Source: Symbiodinium natans (lineage: Eukaryota; Sar; Dinophyceae; Suessiales; Symbiodiniaceae). From it: a DNA stretch of 64,000 bases. The stretch covers positions 1 to 64,000 of the forward strand of contig CAJNDS010002673.1 of the NCBI GenBank assembly GCA_905221605.1. The letters run 5' to 3'. The notes beneath the pieces are model-generated. The model did not search any database, was not told the origin of the DNA, and saw only the letters and a list, made by a program, of their open reading frames with translations. Positions within the stretch are counted from its first letter, which is position 1, and the number at the start of each line of letters is the position of its first letter. The position numbers and the translations under genes are program-made. This document shows, one piece after another, positions 37,124-47,710 of this stretch.

Positions 37124-37300
37124 GATTTAGGCTCTGGCTCTGGGGCGCCAACATCCACCCCCTCAAGCTCCTCAGCACTTCTTCAGTGCTATCACTGTGC
37201 AGGCCCCTTAGGCAAGCCTGAGAGATCCCTAAGTCGACAAGACAACATCCCCTTTACGAATGCCGTCCAGTTGCTCCGGGGCAGTCTAATCCACTTCTGA
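37124..37300 (+). CDS. Putative terminal exon with CxxC
   Basis: The acceptor GCATGTCACAG leads to 58 codons: a Ser/Gly/Pro-rich start (DLGSGSGAPTSTPSSSS), then LLQCYHCAGPLGKPERSLS and NAVQLLRGSLIHF, then TGA. The CYHC pair could be half of a zinc site. The downstream (ACTC)-rich tract has no ORF of note. The gene is not recognised. Confidence 0.35.
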   Translation, partial: DLGSGSGAPTSTPSSSSALLQCYHCAGPLGKPERSLSRQDNIPFTNAVQLLRGSLIHF

Positions 37301-37804
37301 CTCACACCGTGTCACAGAGCGACACGCAGCCACCCACCTCACCCACTTGCTCGCTCGCTTGCTAGATCACTCACTCACTCTACAAGCTCATGCACGCACT
37401 CACCTCCCTCGCCTTACTCACCCGCTCTTTGTTTCCGCTGTCCGCTCACTCACCACATGCGCTCACACAAACTGCACCCACCTCACCCGGCCAATGGGAC
37501 ATCAAGCGGTCAAGCATCATACTAGCACCATAAATGACAGCGACTTGTCACGCGTGCGAACAGACGTACATGCATTCTCCCCACTGTTTGTTTCGCTCCT
37601 CTTTTTGCGATCCTGGCCGGTTGATCGCTGAGGTTCCCTGTGTGACTTCCAGGCTTAATCGGGTTGAATTGTGTTTTTTTGTCGGCTTTGGTCATTTGGT
37701 CTTTGCGGCTTCGTCTCCCCCCCCCATGGCCCTAAACCCTAAACCCTAAGCCCTAAACCCTAAACCCTAAACCCTAAACCCTAAACCCTGCACCTGTTCT
37801 TCAG

Positions 37805-37879
37805 GAAGCCCTTGCTGAGCAAGAGGCGCAGCACGCGGAAGCGCTGTGCATGGCTCAGCTGAGCACTCCGGGGGCTTCT
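37805..37879 (+). CDS. Putative coiled-coil exon f with telomere-repeat donor
   Basis: The best example of the island pattern. A CCCTAAA array (37735-37788) is followed by the acceptor CTGTTCTTCAG, then 25 codons reading EALAEQEAQHAEALCMAQLS, then the strong donor TCT|GTAAGTTTAGGG that merges into a TTTAGGG array. Exon length is a multiple of three, phase 0-0. The coiled-coil protein family is unknown. Confidence 0.5.
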
Positions 37880-38058
37880 GTAAGTTTAGGGTTTAGGGTT
37901 TAGGGTCTAGGGTTTAGGGTTTAGGGGCTTTCGGGTTTAGGGTTTAGGGGCTTTAGGGTTTAGAGTCCCGCCAGTTTCTTCGATGGTGTGGTGGGGGCTA
38001 CGGTTTTGGGCTGTAGGGTTTAGTTTAGGGTTTGAGGCCTTAGGGTTTAGGGCGTTAG

Positions 38059-38342
38059 GTTTCCCTAAACCCTAAACCCTAAATCCTAAACCCTGAACCC
38101 TAAACCCTAAACCCTAAACCCTAAACCCTAAACCCTAAACCCTAAACCCTAAACCCTAAACCGTACGTTTCTTGGGTTTGAGGTTTTGGGGGTTAGGGCC
38201 GGTTAGGGCGAGGCATCCTCGCAGCTCAGGTCTTACCTTGGACCCCTAAGGTTGTGCCCCTGGGTTCCTCGAAAAGCCGAGCCATATTAGGGTTTGGGGT
38301 TTAGGGTTTAGGGTTTAGGGTTTAGGGTTTAGGGTTTAGGGT
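38059..38342. repeat. CCCTAAA array - island - TTTAGGG array
   Basis: CCCTAAA units 38059-38161, a 120-bp GC-rich island, then TTTAGGG units 38286-38342. I find no convincing exon in the island. Confidence 0.8.
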
Positions 38343-38704
38343 TCTTAGAAAAGGAGTATAGTAAGGGAACCTCATAGGGGGTACATCCTTGGGGGTCTGA
38401 GCAGCCATGGGTAGGGCCCGGAGGAAACCCGGAATCAAATATGGCTTCTTTTGAAGGATGCTGTGCATGTGTCAGAAGATCCTTTCAAGGGGTGTTTTCT
38501 CAGAGTCACAGGCTGAACCCTGAACCCGAAGCTCTACATGTAACTTCATCTCCTCCCCGGAAGCCCCCCGCCCCCTACCGTCCATGGTCTCCCCCGCCCC
38601 GTCCTGCGCCGAGGAGGCAACTGCACCTCGAGCAGGTGAGACAGCTGTGGGCGGTTTGGGAGCTAGGGTGTTGCGGGGATATGGGGGGAGGGAGGAGGAG
38701 GTGT

Positions 38705-38803
38705 ATACTTGAATGTTCACGGGTAGCAAGAAGTAGGGTGATGAATGCCCGAACTCAGGCTTTTTTATGGGTGACTGGGTTACCCTTCCTTAGCCTTCAA
38801 GTA
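38705..38803. repeat. MITE-like inverted repeat, GGTTCATGG family (diverged)
   Basis: TACTTGAATGTTCACGGGTAG at the left and TTAGCCTTCAAGTAGGG at the right, with AAGTAGGGTGATGAATG inside. Diverged but recognisable. Confidence 0.45.
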
Positions 38804-38869
38804 GGGTTTGAGGGTTACAGACTTGGTCATCAGCTTTGCGGTGTGTTTTAGCTTGGGAGCAGGCAGCAA

Positions 38870-40735
38870 TCCGGGTCTTGCCAACTCCTCGGGGGGTTGC
38901 AGCACCCTAAACCCTGAACCCTAAACCTTAAATCCTGAACCCTAAACCGATTTCGGCTCAAACTGCTGCGCAGCCCCTGAGGGCCTGTGTTGGCAGCCCT
39001 GGGATTCATTTGACGACAGAGGGGCGCGGGCAGAATTTCAGTGCTACAGCTGCGGGCTGTTTCACCATGATGCCTGAGGGGCTGACCTGCAAGAGCCTTG
39101 CCTGCATCAACTTGGGCTTGGGGGTTTAGGGTTGAGGGTTGAGGGTTTAGGGTAGGCAAGACTCCTGAACCAGACGCGTAGACCCTTCCACTAAATTTCC
39201 CGCCGACAGCCTATACTCGAAGGTTCATGGGTAGTTAGAAGTAGGGCTAGAAGTACCTTGCAAAAGGTTATAATATGGATTTCCTTGCTTATAGCCCGTG
39301 AACTGCCCATGAACCCCCGTTTATTTGGGGGTTGCGACTGGGGTCGGTGTATGGGAAGCTCCGACATCCGAGCGCCCGCCAGGTTTAGGGTTTGCCGTAG
39401 GGTGGGTCACCGAAGTCCAGCTTCGAAAGGGTTTAGCGTTTGGGTTTAGGGTTTGGGTTAGGGCTACCTAAACCCTAAACCTTACAAATCTTCAGTCCCT
39501 GCGTCAAAAGGGAATTGCATGTGAGTCTCAAAAGCTCGCAGGTCTCAAGCCTGAAAGCCCTCAATCGCCCTACAATTGCTGAACATCAAGACAGTTTATA
39601 CACACACACATACACACACATACATATATATATAATATGTGGAAAATACCAACAGTATAATTTATAGGCTGAGCAGTGATTTAGGGTTTAGGGTGTTTCG
39701 GTTTAGACTATATGATAGTATACTGTATTTCCTAGACTGTACTGTACTCTGCTATACTGCATTTTGCTATACTGTACTGTGCTATACTATACACCATACA
39801 CTATACACACCATGCACACTACATACACTATACACACTTTGTATACACTATACACTATATGAAATAGACTATATACTATAGACTATTTAATATACACTAT
39901 ATACTACATACTTTAATGCTCTATACTCTATACTCTAAACTATGTACTATACTATACATACTATCCTCTCCTCCTCTCCTCTCCTCCTCTCCTCTCCTCC
40001 TCTCCTCTCCTCCTCTCCTCTCTTCCTCTCCTCTCCTCCTCTCCTCTCCTCCTCTCCTCTCCTCCCTCTCCTCCTCTCCGGAGCATGCTACAGTCAGTTA
40101 CTACAGCCTGTTGCAGCCTGCTCGCGGGATCCCCACAGATAGAAAATGCCTGGCCTTAAGCGTGGACTAAAGCCCTGCAGGCCCTCGTAGAACCCCCATA
40201 TATGGAATACACCAGGTTTCAAGTGAAGACACATAGAAGCTGAGACGCATAAGTCTCGCAGGCCCTCATTGTAACCCCATCTGGTGCTTGACGAATCTTG
40301 AAACCCATAGATAGAACAAGTGTGCAGGAGGCCAAAAAGCGGTCGTTTTTTCGGGGTCCCGAATGTATTCTATCTATGGGTTTTAGGACTCTTTGAGATA
40401 TTCTATCTATGGGTTGCTTCAAAAACGTGGGAAAAAGCCCAAAACCCCGAAGGAGAAAAAACAGCACGAAACCCAAATTCTATTTATTCAAGGCTGACTA
40501 TAGTTTATTGGATTGGAACGAATATTAAACCAAAAGATTGATAGAACAGCAGAATGACCCAGAAGTAGGCAAAACATCTGTGTTACAGAGGCTGCGCCCG
40601 TTCACCTTGAACAGCCACAACTTCCTACATGGGGGTCTACGAAAATAAGGTGCTCCTTCTGTAAACCCCAAATAGTAGGATCTCCTCACAAGGATCCCAA
40701 TAAGGTACCTCGAATTTGGGAAACCCCCACACCCT
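38870..40735. other. Spacer: hairpin element and simple repeats, no supported gene
   Basis: Holds a GGTTCATGG-family copy (39214-39318), CA and TA microsatellites (39600-39640), an ACTATA-rich low-complexity tract (39700-39960), a CTCCT-type minisatellite (39964-40080) and an inverted repeat on CCATAGATAGAA/TTCTATCTATGG (40304-40383). Confidence 0.6.
39964..40080. repeat. (CTCCTCTCCTCTC)n pyrimidine minisatellite
   Basis: About 115 bp of nearly pure C/T with a 13-base period. It could adopt triplex-type structures; it is non-coding. Confidence 0.9.
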
Positions 40736-40829
40736 AAACCCTAACCCTAAACCCTAAACCCTAAACCCTAAACCCTAACCTTAAACCCTAAACCCTAAAC
40801 CCTAAACCCTAAACCCTAAACCACATCAG

Positions 40830-40925
40830 GAACACTTTCTTCGACCTCGTGGAAGAGGAGCCCAATCAGCGGGAGGGGCCCCAAACTTGCCCCCCCAGCA
40901 GTGACGGCCGCCTGGAAAGCAAAGG
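40830..40925 (+). CDS. Putative exon between telomere-type arrays
   Basis: CCCTAAA array (40735-40822), acceptor CCACATCAG, 96 open nt reading NTFFDLVEEEPNQREGPQTC and onward, then AAAGG|GTTTAGGG, a donor supplied by the TTTAGGG array (to 40980). The first residues look like a structured domain. The family is unknown. Confidence 0.45.
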
Positions 40926-41312
40926 GTTTAGGGTTTAGGGTTTAGGGTTTAGGGTTTAGGGTTTAGGGTTTAGGGTTTAGGTGTAGGCCCTTGGGGCAGT
41001 TTACATCTTCCCTTCTTGGGTTTAAGAGGATCAGATTCAGGAACAGTTCTCAAAGGGTTGTTAGGGGCCATCCAAGGCACACATTGCGCGCGAACCACTA
41101 TGTCATGCTGCACAGGGTACTGCACCTTAAGTTTGTGCACTCAAGGACATATCCACTTTGTTACATTGTTGTGCCGGCTTGCGCGGCTTCCAGCGCGATG
41201 TGGTAGTGGAACATCCTGGCTTCCTGTTGTCTGCATACCGAGGGTTTAGGGTTTAGGGCTTAGGGCTTAGGGCTTAGGGGTTAGGGTTTAGGCGCCCTGT
41301 TGTACCTTGCAG

Positions 41313-41393
41313 TCACAACAGCGACATTTAAAGATGGACCCGACAAGCACATCCAAGAAATCGTGGCAACCACCTTGCCAGCCGTGTGCGAAC
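41313..41393 (+). CDS. Putative internal exon
   Basis: The acceptor GTTGTACCTTGCAG leads to an open frame reading TTATFKDGPDKHIQEIVATT and LPAVCE, then the strong donor GAAC|GTGAGAG. Just upstream is a TTTAGGG/CTTAGGG array, just downstream degenerate CCCTAAA units. It looks protein-like but is unidentified. Confidence 0.45.
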
Positions 41394-41784
41394 GTGAGAG
41401 CCGAAACCCTAATGAAACCCGAAACCCAAACCCCCAAACCTAAACCCTCAACCCAAAACCCTGAACCCTAAACCCCAAACCAAGACCATACTGCTATAGG
41501 GGTCGGAAAAATGACTAATGGTATTCCCTTAGGGTTGCTTTGTAATTATAATCAATAAACCCTAAAAACCCTATGAAAGCAATTCAGGCCCCTATAGTGT
41601 AGGTATTATTGGTGCAGTTGAAACTAAGCAGGCTCCGGCCCATCCCCTTGCACCACCTGTCACAGCTCCACCCGTAGATGGGCAACCGCCTATCAGCCGA
41701 ACGTTATCTTTCCGACAGACCCCCCCAATCCCCAAACCCTAAACTAAAACCCTAAACCCTAAACCCTAAACCCTAAACCCTAAA

Positions 41785-41939
41785 CAAGTTGCAGCTGAGG
41801 ATGGTGGTGGCCTACCAGCTCGATGGGCTCCGCCACTTGTCGACTGCTCGTTCATGCAGTGTTCCCCATCGAGCGCAGAAGCACAGAAAGGGCTTAGGAA
41901 TGAAGATCGTTGGCCACCACTATCCTCAGCTGCAACTTG
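41785..41939. repeat. Hairpin element bracketed by telomere-type arrays
   Basis: A 28-bp near-perfect inverted repeat (CAAGTTGCAGCTGAGGATGG... at 41785-41812 versus its complement at 41912-41939) around a 99-bp centre. It is immediately preceded by CCCTAAA units and immediately followed by TTTAGGG units, so the whole 230-bp block is palindromic. Confidence 0.85.
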
Positions 41940-42017
41940 TTTAGGGTTTAGGGTTTAGGGTTTAGGGTTTAGCGTTTCAAAGTTTACGTTCCCGAATCCG
42001 TGCAGCGGTTTCGAGAG

Positions 42018-42070
42018 TTGGGAGGGGGGGGGGGTGGTGCGCTTTCCGGGGGGGGGGGGGGGGGGGGGGG
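42018..42070. repeat. Poly-G tracts
   Basis: Two G-runs (about 11 and 22 bases) separated by TGGTGCGCTTTCC. They may affect sequence accuracy here. Confidence 0.9.
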
Positions 42071-42479
42071 CGCCTGCTTTAAATGAAGATTTTGGCAGTT
42101 TCGAATAAGTCAGGAGTAGCATGAATGGGCCTTTGTCCAGACGCCTTCTTGCAGAAGATAACTGTAACTTAAAGTTTCCAGGCCCCGGGTTTATGTTGTC
42201 TGTAAAGTAAGGGTTTAGGGTTTATAGGGTTTGGGGTTTAGGGTTTAGGGTTTAAGGTTTAGGGTTGAGGGTTTAGGGTTTGCTTAAGTGTTGAAAGTTA
42301 GACTAGGCGAGCGCACGGGCATGCTCCGGCAGCAAGCAACAGCACCTCAACAGTTCGTGGCCTTGGCCTTCCCACGAGCTACTCATGGGTTTGGGGTTTG
42401 GGGTTTAGGGTTTAGGGCTTAGGGTTTAGGGTTTAGGGTTTAGGGATATTCTACCGGATATGTGGCTTAGCTGCAGTAG

Positions 42480-43202
42480 CAAGATCGGGATTTTCGAGCA
42501 AAGGACGGCAGCCGCGATCGGAGCTTGCCATCGAGCCCAACAACGCCATTTGACATTCCGAACATGTCCGGCAAAACCAACATTCTGAGGACCCCCAGTT
42601 GGTTTGGTGACACGTCTCCTGGCCCTCAAACAAACTTTCTCAGCACACCGAGCTGGTTGGATGACCTTGTTCCCCCACCCTCCAGCCAAATGCCCCCCTT
42701 GAGCACACCCGACTGGTTGGAAGGGGATATGCCAGCATATGCCAAGCTGCCAAGCTTTGAGAGGGGTCCCTTGCTTAAACGGGCTCCCACACCGAGCTCT
42801 GGTGATGGCCGCACGCCGACAGCAACCGAGGGCAGCACCGCCGCACGCCGCACGCCGGACCCTTTCGACGACACCCCCAGCCCACCCATGGACATGCAGT
42901 TTTCCAACTCAAGCAGCCACTTCCGACAGCTGCTCGCAGGCGCGGTTGCTGAAGCAGACGAGCCACCCACACCCGAGGCCTCGGAACGCCGCCCCATCAG
43001 CCAGCCACAGCCACTCATGGAGCCTCCCAATGGTAACTGGGCGCGGCCTTTGATCAAGCCCCCAATGCTCTTGGCCACAGCGGCGCCCCAGAATGAGGCT
43101 CCGGGCCCACCGGGCCCGGGGCCCTACGCCAACTCACTCTTCGGCACAAGCCGGGTGCCCCCACCGATGCCTGTGCCGCTGCCGCCCATGCTGCTGGGCT
43201 GA
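42480..43202 (+). CDS. Terminal exon of an unidentified Pro/Ser-rich protein
   Basis: The reading frame is open from just after the acceptor CTGCAGTAG to the TGA at 43200-43202 (240 codons). It starts QDRDFRAKDGSRDRSLPSSP. Three short repeats of the form L-x-TPSWF/L-x-D follow (NILRTPSWFGD, NFLSTPSWLDD, PLSTPDWLEGD), then a Pro/Ser/Thr-rich disordered region with PFDDTPSPP, and the end VPPPMPVPLPPMLLG. A TTTAGGG array lies immediately upstream of the acceptor. The repeats and biased codon third positions support real coding. Earlier exons are not located and the family is not recognised. Confidence 0.6.
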   Translation, partial: QDRDFRAKDGSRDRSLPSSPTTPFDIPNMSGKTNILRTPSWFGDTSPGPQTNFLSTPSWLDDLVPPPSSQMPPLSTPDWLEGDMPAYAKLPSFERGPLLKRAPTPSSGDGRTPTATEGSTAARRTPDPFDDTPSPPMDMQFSNSSSHFRQLLAGAVAEADEPPTPEASERRPISQPQPLMEPPNGNWARPLIKPPMLLATAAPQNEAPGPPGPGPYANSLFGTSRVPPPMPVPLPPMLLG

Positions 43203-43734
43203 AGCGCTTGTTTTTTAAAGTTTTTGGTGTTCTTGGAGCTTTCAAGGCTTCAGGGCATGTTCCAACCCCCAGATCAAGGACGTGCTCCACAGTCCTCGGA
43301 GCCCCGCGAAACGAAGGTTAGCTGGCAGTTTGGGACGTTTGGGGTGTGACGAGTTGTATTGTGCAATATTGTGCATCAATATGTTTCAGTCGTGAGCATT
43401 TTGTATCTCGCAGCTGAGAAACATGGGCTGAGAGTTGATGTGCTAGGCTCTGCAGACGAACTCAACAATTGACCAGAAGCACGTGCTGGAAATCTGGACC
43501 ACTCTGTTTTCTGTCTGGGGTGGATGTGCGCCCTGTTTTCTTCGTGTGTCCATTGCTCCCTACCCCTCAAATTCAGACGCCCAGGCCTCGATCCGGTGAC
43601 CAGTGTAAGGTGAGGGTTGTTTTGGGTATGGAGTTATACGTAATGTTGACCTAGTAATAATAAACCCCACCCCCCCCCCCTTCAATCAAACCCCCCCAAA
43701 TAGAGTGGGGGGCCCCTTTGAATAAGGATTCCTT

Positions 43735-43810
43735 TCCTTAGAGAGAATTAGAGAGGATCAGAGAGAATCACTCAGGATTCCTTTCCTTAGAGAGAATTAG
43801 AGAGGATCAG
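43735..43810. repeat. Short tandem duplication
   Basis: GGATTCCTTTCCTTAGAGAG and the following bases occur twice, about 56 bp apart. Confidence 0.8.
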
Positions 43811-44918
43811 ATCCCTAAACCCTAACCCTAACCCTAACCCTAAACCCTAAACCCTAAACCCTAAACCCTTAACCCTAATTCAATAAGACTCCACAAAACC
43901 CAAGTAAACCTAAGGCATGAACCCTAAACCTAATGAAACCATGAAGCGATCATTTGAAGACTTTTTTCAGGCAGGAATTTCCAGGAACTTTATTCGGAGG
44001 GGCAAATCTTTCAGGATTATTTCCAGGGCACCGGCCTCCAAAGCTACCCCCTTTGCCAGAAAGATTTTTTCAATCCTTTAGTAAGGCTCTCAAATAAAAA
44101 TCAGCAAGTTTCTGAGGAGTTTGGTTTTCAGGTTTCTCTTCGAAATCTGATCGCTTCATGTTTTCCTAATTAAATCCTAAACCCTAAACCCTTAACCCTA
44201 ATTAAACCCCAGACCCAAAACCCTAAACCCTAAGACTTTAATTGCAGGGGCCCCCGGATTTAGAGACCAGGCCATACCCTTATCCCTAAACCCTAACCCT
44301 AACCCTAAACCCTAAACCCTTAACCCTAATTCAACAAGACTCCACAAAACCCAAGTAAACGTAAGGCATGAACCCTAAACCTAATGAAACCATGAAGCGA
44401 TCATTTGAAGATTTTTTTCAGGCAAGAATTTCCAGGAACTTTATTCGGAGGGGCAAATCTTTCAGGATTATTTCCAGGGCACCGGCCTCCAAAGCTACCC
44501 CCTTTGCCAGAAAGATTTTTTCAATCCTTTAGTAAGGCTCTCAAATAAAAATCAGCAAGTTTCTGAGGAGTTTGGTTTTCAGGTTTCTCTTCGAAATCTG
44601 ATCGCTTCATGTTTTCCTAATTAAATCCTAAACCCTAAACCCTTAACCCTAATTAAACCCCAGACCCAAAACCCTAAACCCTAAGACTTTAATTGCAGGG
44701 GCCCCCGGATTTAGAGACCAGGCCATACCCTTATCCCTAAACCCTAACCCTAACCCTAAACCCTAAACCCTAAACCCTAAACCCTAAACCCTAAACCCTT
44801 AACCCTAATTCAACAAGACTCCACAAAACCCAAGTAAACCTAAGGCATGAACCCTAAAGCTAATGAAACCATGAAGCGATCATTTGAAGATTTTTTTCAG
44901 GCAGGAATTTCCAGGAAC
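43810..44918. repeat. About 454-bp tandem repeats, each with a 221-bp hairpin
   Basis: Two full units and a truncated third. Each has CCCTAAA/CCCTAA-type arrays, AGGCATGAACCCTAAACC, and a hairpin element with ends CATGAAGCGATCA and TGATCGCTTCATG-like (43940-44160 and 44391-44611; the third starts at 44870 and breaks at about 44918). No coding potential is seen. Confidence 0.85.
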
Positions 44919-45526
44919 CATGCCCCGACTGGCGTACTTTATTTCCAGGGCTTTATTATTGCGGCCGGGACACCTGGCGTACTTTAATATTAGGGGCTTT
45001 AGTAATACTAGGTTAACATTAAGGTCAGCTGTATTCTCACCTTAGTAAAGGTACGTAAAACCCCGCTTATGACTACCATTAACTACGTACATGAACCGTC
45101 CTAAACCCGAATTCAACCCTGGACCTTAAGCCCAACTGAGGCTGCCTTCTGGCTCTCTGCTCAACGAAAGGCCGGACTTTGGCGTTGGACCAGGCCAGGG
45201 CATCGGGCTCAGGTGGGAGGTGACGATAACAGGCGAAGGGGAACCGGGGTCCGATCCCAGAGACCCCAAGATCCCCTTGAACAACGAAGGGCTAAAGGCA
45301 TAGTCCTGAAAGCATACCATGCGTCCATTGAACAATTCAAGCAATCACGCCTCTAATACAGGGATATGGGCGTCTCTGAGATGGCAGTCAGGTTCTTCGG
45401 GTTTCAATCTCGGTGGGTCGTTGAAGGTGACTTGGCAGTGACGATAGGTTGGTATGGGGAACCCTAAACATAAAACCCTAAGCCCTAAACCATAAACCTT
45501 AAACCCTAAACCGCTTTGCCTCACAG

Positions 45527-45635
45527 CTCCGACTTTGTATGTCCGTTCCAGCGGATGCCTGAGCTGCATTTCATCTTCTTCCCATCTGACATCCCCCTCA
45601 CACGCCCAGTGTTCATCACAAGGCTCTCAAGAAGG
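45527..45635 (+). CDS. Putative internal exon
   Basis: The acceptor GCCTCACAG leads to an open frame reading SDFVCPFQRMPELHFIFFPS and DIPLTRPVFITRLSRR, then a donor AGG|GTAGGG. CCCTAAA units lie directly upstream. The hydrophobic/aromatic pattern is typical of a folded domain, but I do not recognise it. Confidence 0.45.
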
Positions 45636-45868
45636 GTAGGGCAAATATGCATTGGACCCGAACTGGGAATTACTACTCCCAACGCCAACCCCTGTATGTC
45701 TAAACCGAAAAAACAACCAAACAAAAAAAAAGCAGCCCTCAAAGCCAACGCCATAAACCCTCATCCCCGCCTTCAGGATTCCGGGGCTTTGCGCCGTTCG
45801 ATGAGGCAACTTGCTGAAGGGGAGGGAGGGGGGGGGGGGAACCCGGGGGAGGGGCATTCTGAGTTCTG

Positions 45869-46009
45869 CTTGGAGGTTCATGGTACTTTCTAACCGCTTA
45901 TTACTGCACTTATAGCCCACTTATAAGCCCTTTAAGTGCCATAACATGGTTATAAGTACAATGATAAGTACAGTTATAATTGGTAAACAAGTACCATGAA
46001 CCTCCAAGT
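45869..46009. repeat. MITE-like inverted repeat, GGTTCATGG family (subfamily 2)
   Basis: CTTGGAGGTTCATGGTAC at the left and GTACCATGAACCTCCAAG at the right: perfect 18-bp terminal inverted repeats. The interior has many TTATAAG/CTTATAA motifs. Closely related to 46476-46662. Confidence 0.85.
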
Positions 46010-46475
46010 GTTTCTTCGGGGCCCCTTGAGCTGTGTGGTGCAATTATTTTGCACTTAGAGTTGGGGACTAGAACGGGACTAGGGTTTAGGGTTTAGGGTT
46101 TAGGGTTTAGGGTATAGGGTTTAGGGTTTAGGGGTTTATAGGCGGCGTTCAGGTCATCGGGTTTAGGTTTTCGGCAAAGGCCCGAGTGTGGGGGAGGCGG
46201 ATTCACGGTTTGGCGCAGACATGAAGGTGTTGTAGTGCTCTGCATTCTGCATGTTCATGGACGATCGCGCGTCTTCTTCCAGTCTTCCAGAAGCGTTTCT
46301 GTTCCGTTGAATGCACAAAAGGAAAAAAAGGTTGCAAACACACCCTAAACCCTAAACCCTAAACCCCAGTTGTTGGAGCATGTCCGCAAAAGGCAGGGAC
46401 GCTCGCGACTGCACATCCCTCGCTCCTGATCGCTCTAGAAGCGTCAAAGCATCCCCTGGCTGTATCCGCATAATT

Positions 46476-46662
46476 TACTTGGAGGTTCATGGTACCTATT
46501 TAGCCAACTATAACTGTACTATTGCTGTACTTATAACCCACTTTTAAGCCCCTTAAGTGCCCTCATATAGTTAGTGGAGGTTTCAGGCTGGCGGAGCTTG
46601 TCATTTCTAGGATTCCTAAGTGCAGCCAAAATTGGTTAATAAGCACCGTGAACCTCCAAGTA
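46476..46662. repeat. MITE-like inverted repeat, GGTTCATGG family (subfamily 2)
   Basis: ACTTGGAGGTTCATGGTACC at the left and CACCGTGAACCTCCAAGT at the right. The interior matches 45869-46009 plus an added GGTTTCAGGCTGGCGGAGC segment. Confidence 0.8.
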
Positions 46663-46697
46663 CAAGAAGGGACGACATGCTGTGAACACCAGGGCTT

Positions 46698-46838
46698 GCT
46701 ACTATTTGCTTAAGAACCCCAAAAGAATAAAAAGTAATAATCCCTATATTCCCTTTAATGAGGAAGAATATATGTATATATATATATATATTATATTTTT
46801 TTATTTTATTTTTCCGGGGTTCTGAAGCAATTAGTAGC
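46698..46838. repeat. Hairpin element, GCTACTA-TTGCTTAAGAACCCC family (copy 1)
   Basis: GCTACTATTTGCTTAAGAAC at the left and GTTCTGAAGCAATTAGTAGC at the right. The centre holds (TA)n. Second copy at 62627-62738. Confidence 0.7.
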
Positions 46839-46920
46839 TTGGGGCATGTTCACAGCAATAGCGTGTGATTGCGACGGCGCGTCTCGTTCCGGAAGCGTCA
46901 AGCATCTTTGGGCCTTTAAA

Positions 46921-47125
46921 GCCCTAAACCCTAAACCCTAAACCCTAAACCCTAAACCCTGAACCCTGAACCCTGAACCCGAAACCCTACACTGAGGCGC
47001 TGTCAACAACTGCTTTCTTTGCGGATGAAATTAAACCTAAAAGGTTCCCTAGGGAACCCTATAAGCCGTGTAAATCCTATATTTGGGGTCACACACCCTA
47101 GACTACTCTAATGCCTATTACGGTA

Positions 47126-47161
<36 letters not shown>

Positions 47162-47270
47162 AATACAGGTATGAACCACAAACCTTTTATCACTGAGTGC
47201 CCAAGAAACAAAAAAATCGACCATATATTTCCTTATGGGGTCTTCAGCAAGTAATCGTAAAAGGCTTATG
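46921..47270. other. CCCTAAA array and AT-rich spacer
   Basis: CCCTAAA/CCCTGAA array 46921-46985, then AT-rich sequence with (TA)n tracts near 47126-47161. No gene is seen. Confidence 0.6.
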
Positions 47271-47360
47271 GTATGTATAAAAATGGTTCGTATACCTTAA
47301 TACTGGTAGCAAGTACAGGGTACATGACCCCAATTTTAGGGTTCATTTGGGAGGGCCTAT

Positions 47361-47540
47361 TTTTTTGGGTCTTTTATTTTTTTTGGGGGGGGCCTTTTTT
47401 TTTTGTTGGTCGATTTTCTTGGTTTTTCCTAAGAAAACCACCATTCCCTCCATATTTTTAAAGGATTTGATGCATTTTCGTGGTTTTTGGTACGAAAAAC
47501 AGTAATTTCTCTGTGGTTTCATAGGAAAGCGTTATTTCTG
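47361..47540. repeat. Left inverted flank of the satellite block
   Basis: Contains TTGGTCGATTTTCTTGGTTT and TTCCTAAGAAAACCA, which are the reverse complement of sequence on the right side of the satellite (52170-52330, TTTTTCCTAGAGAAAACCAA then GGAAATCGAC). The satellite is therefore framed by imperfect inverted repeats. Confidence 0.6.
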
Positions 47541-47710
47541 GTACGTTTTAGAAGGAAAGAAGGAAAGAAAGGAAGGAAGGAAGGATGAAAGAAAGGAAGA
47601 AAACAAGGAAGGAAGGAAGGAAGAAAGGAGGGAAGGAAGAAAGAAGGGAAACAAGGAAGGAAGAAAGGAAGGAAAAAAGGAAGGAAGCAAGGAAGGAAGA
47701 AAGGAAGCGT
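47541..47710. repeat. (GGAA)n purine tract
   Basis: About 165 bp of almost pure A/G with GGAA/GAAA periods leading into the satellite. Confidence 0.9.
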
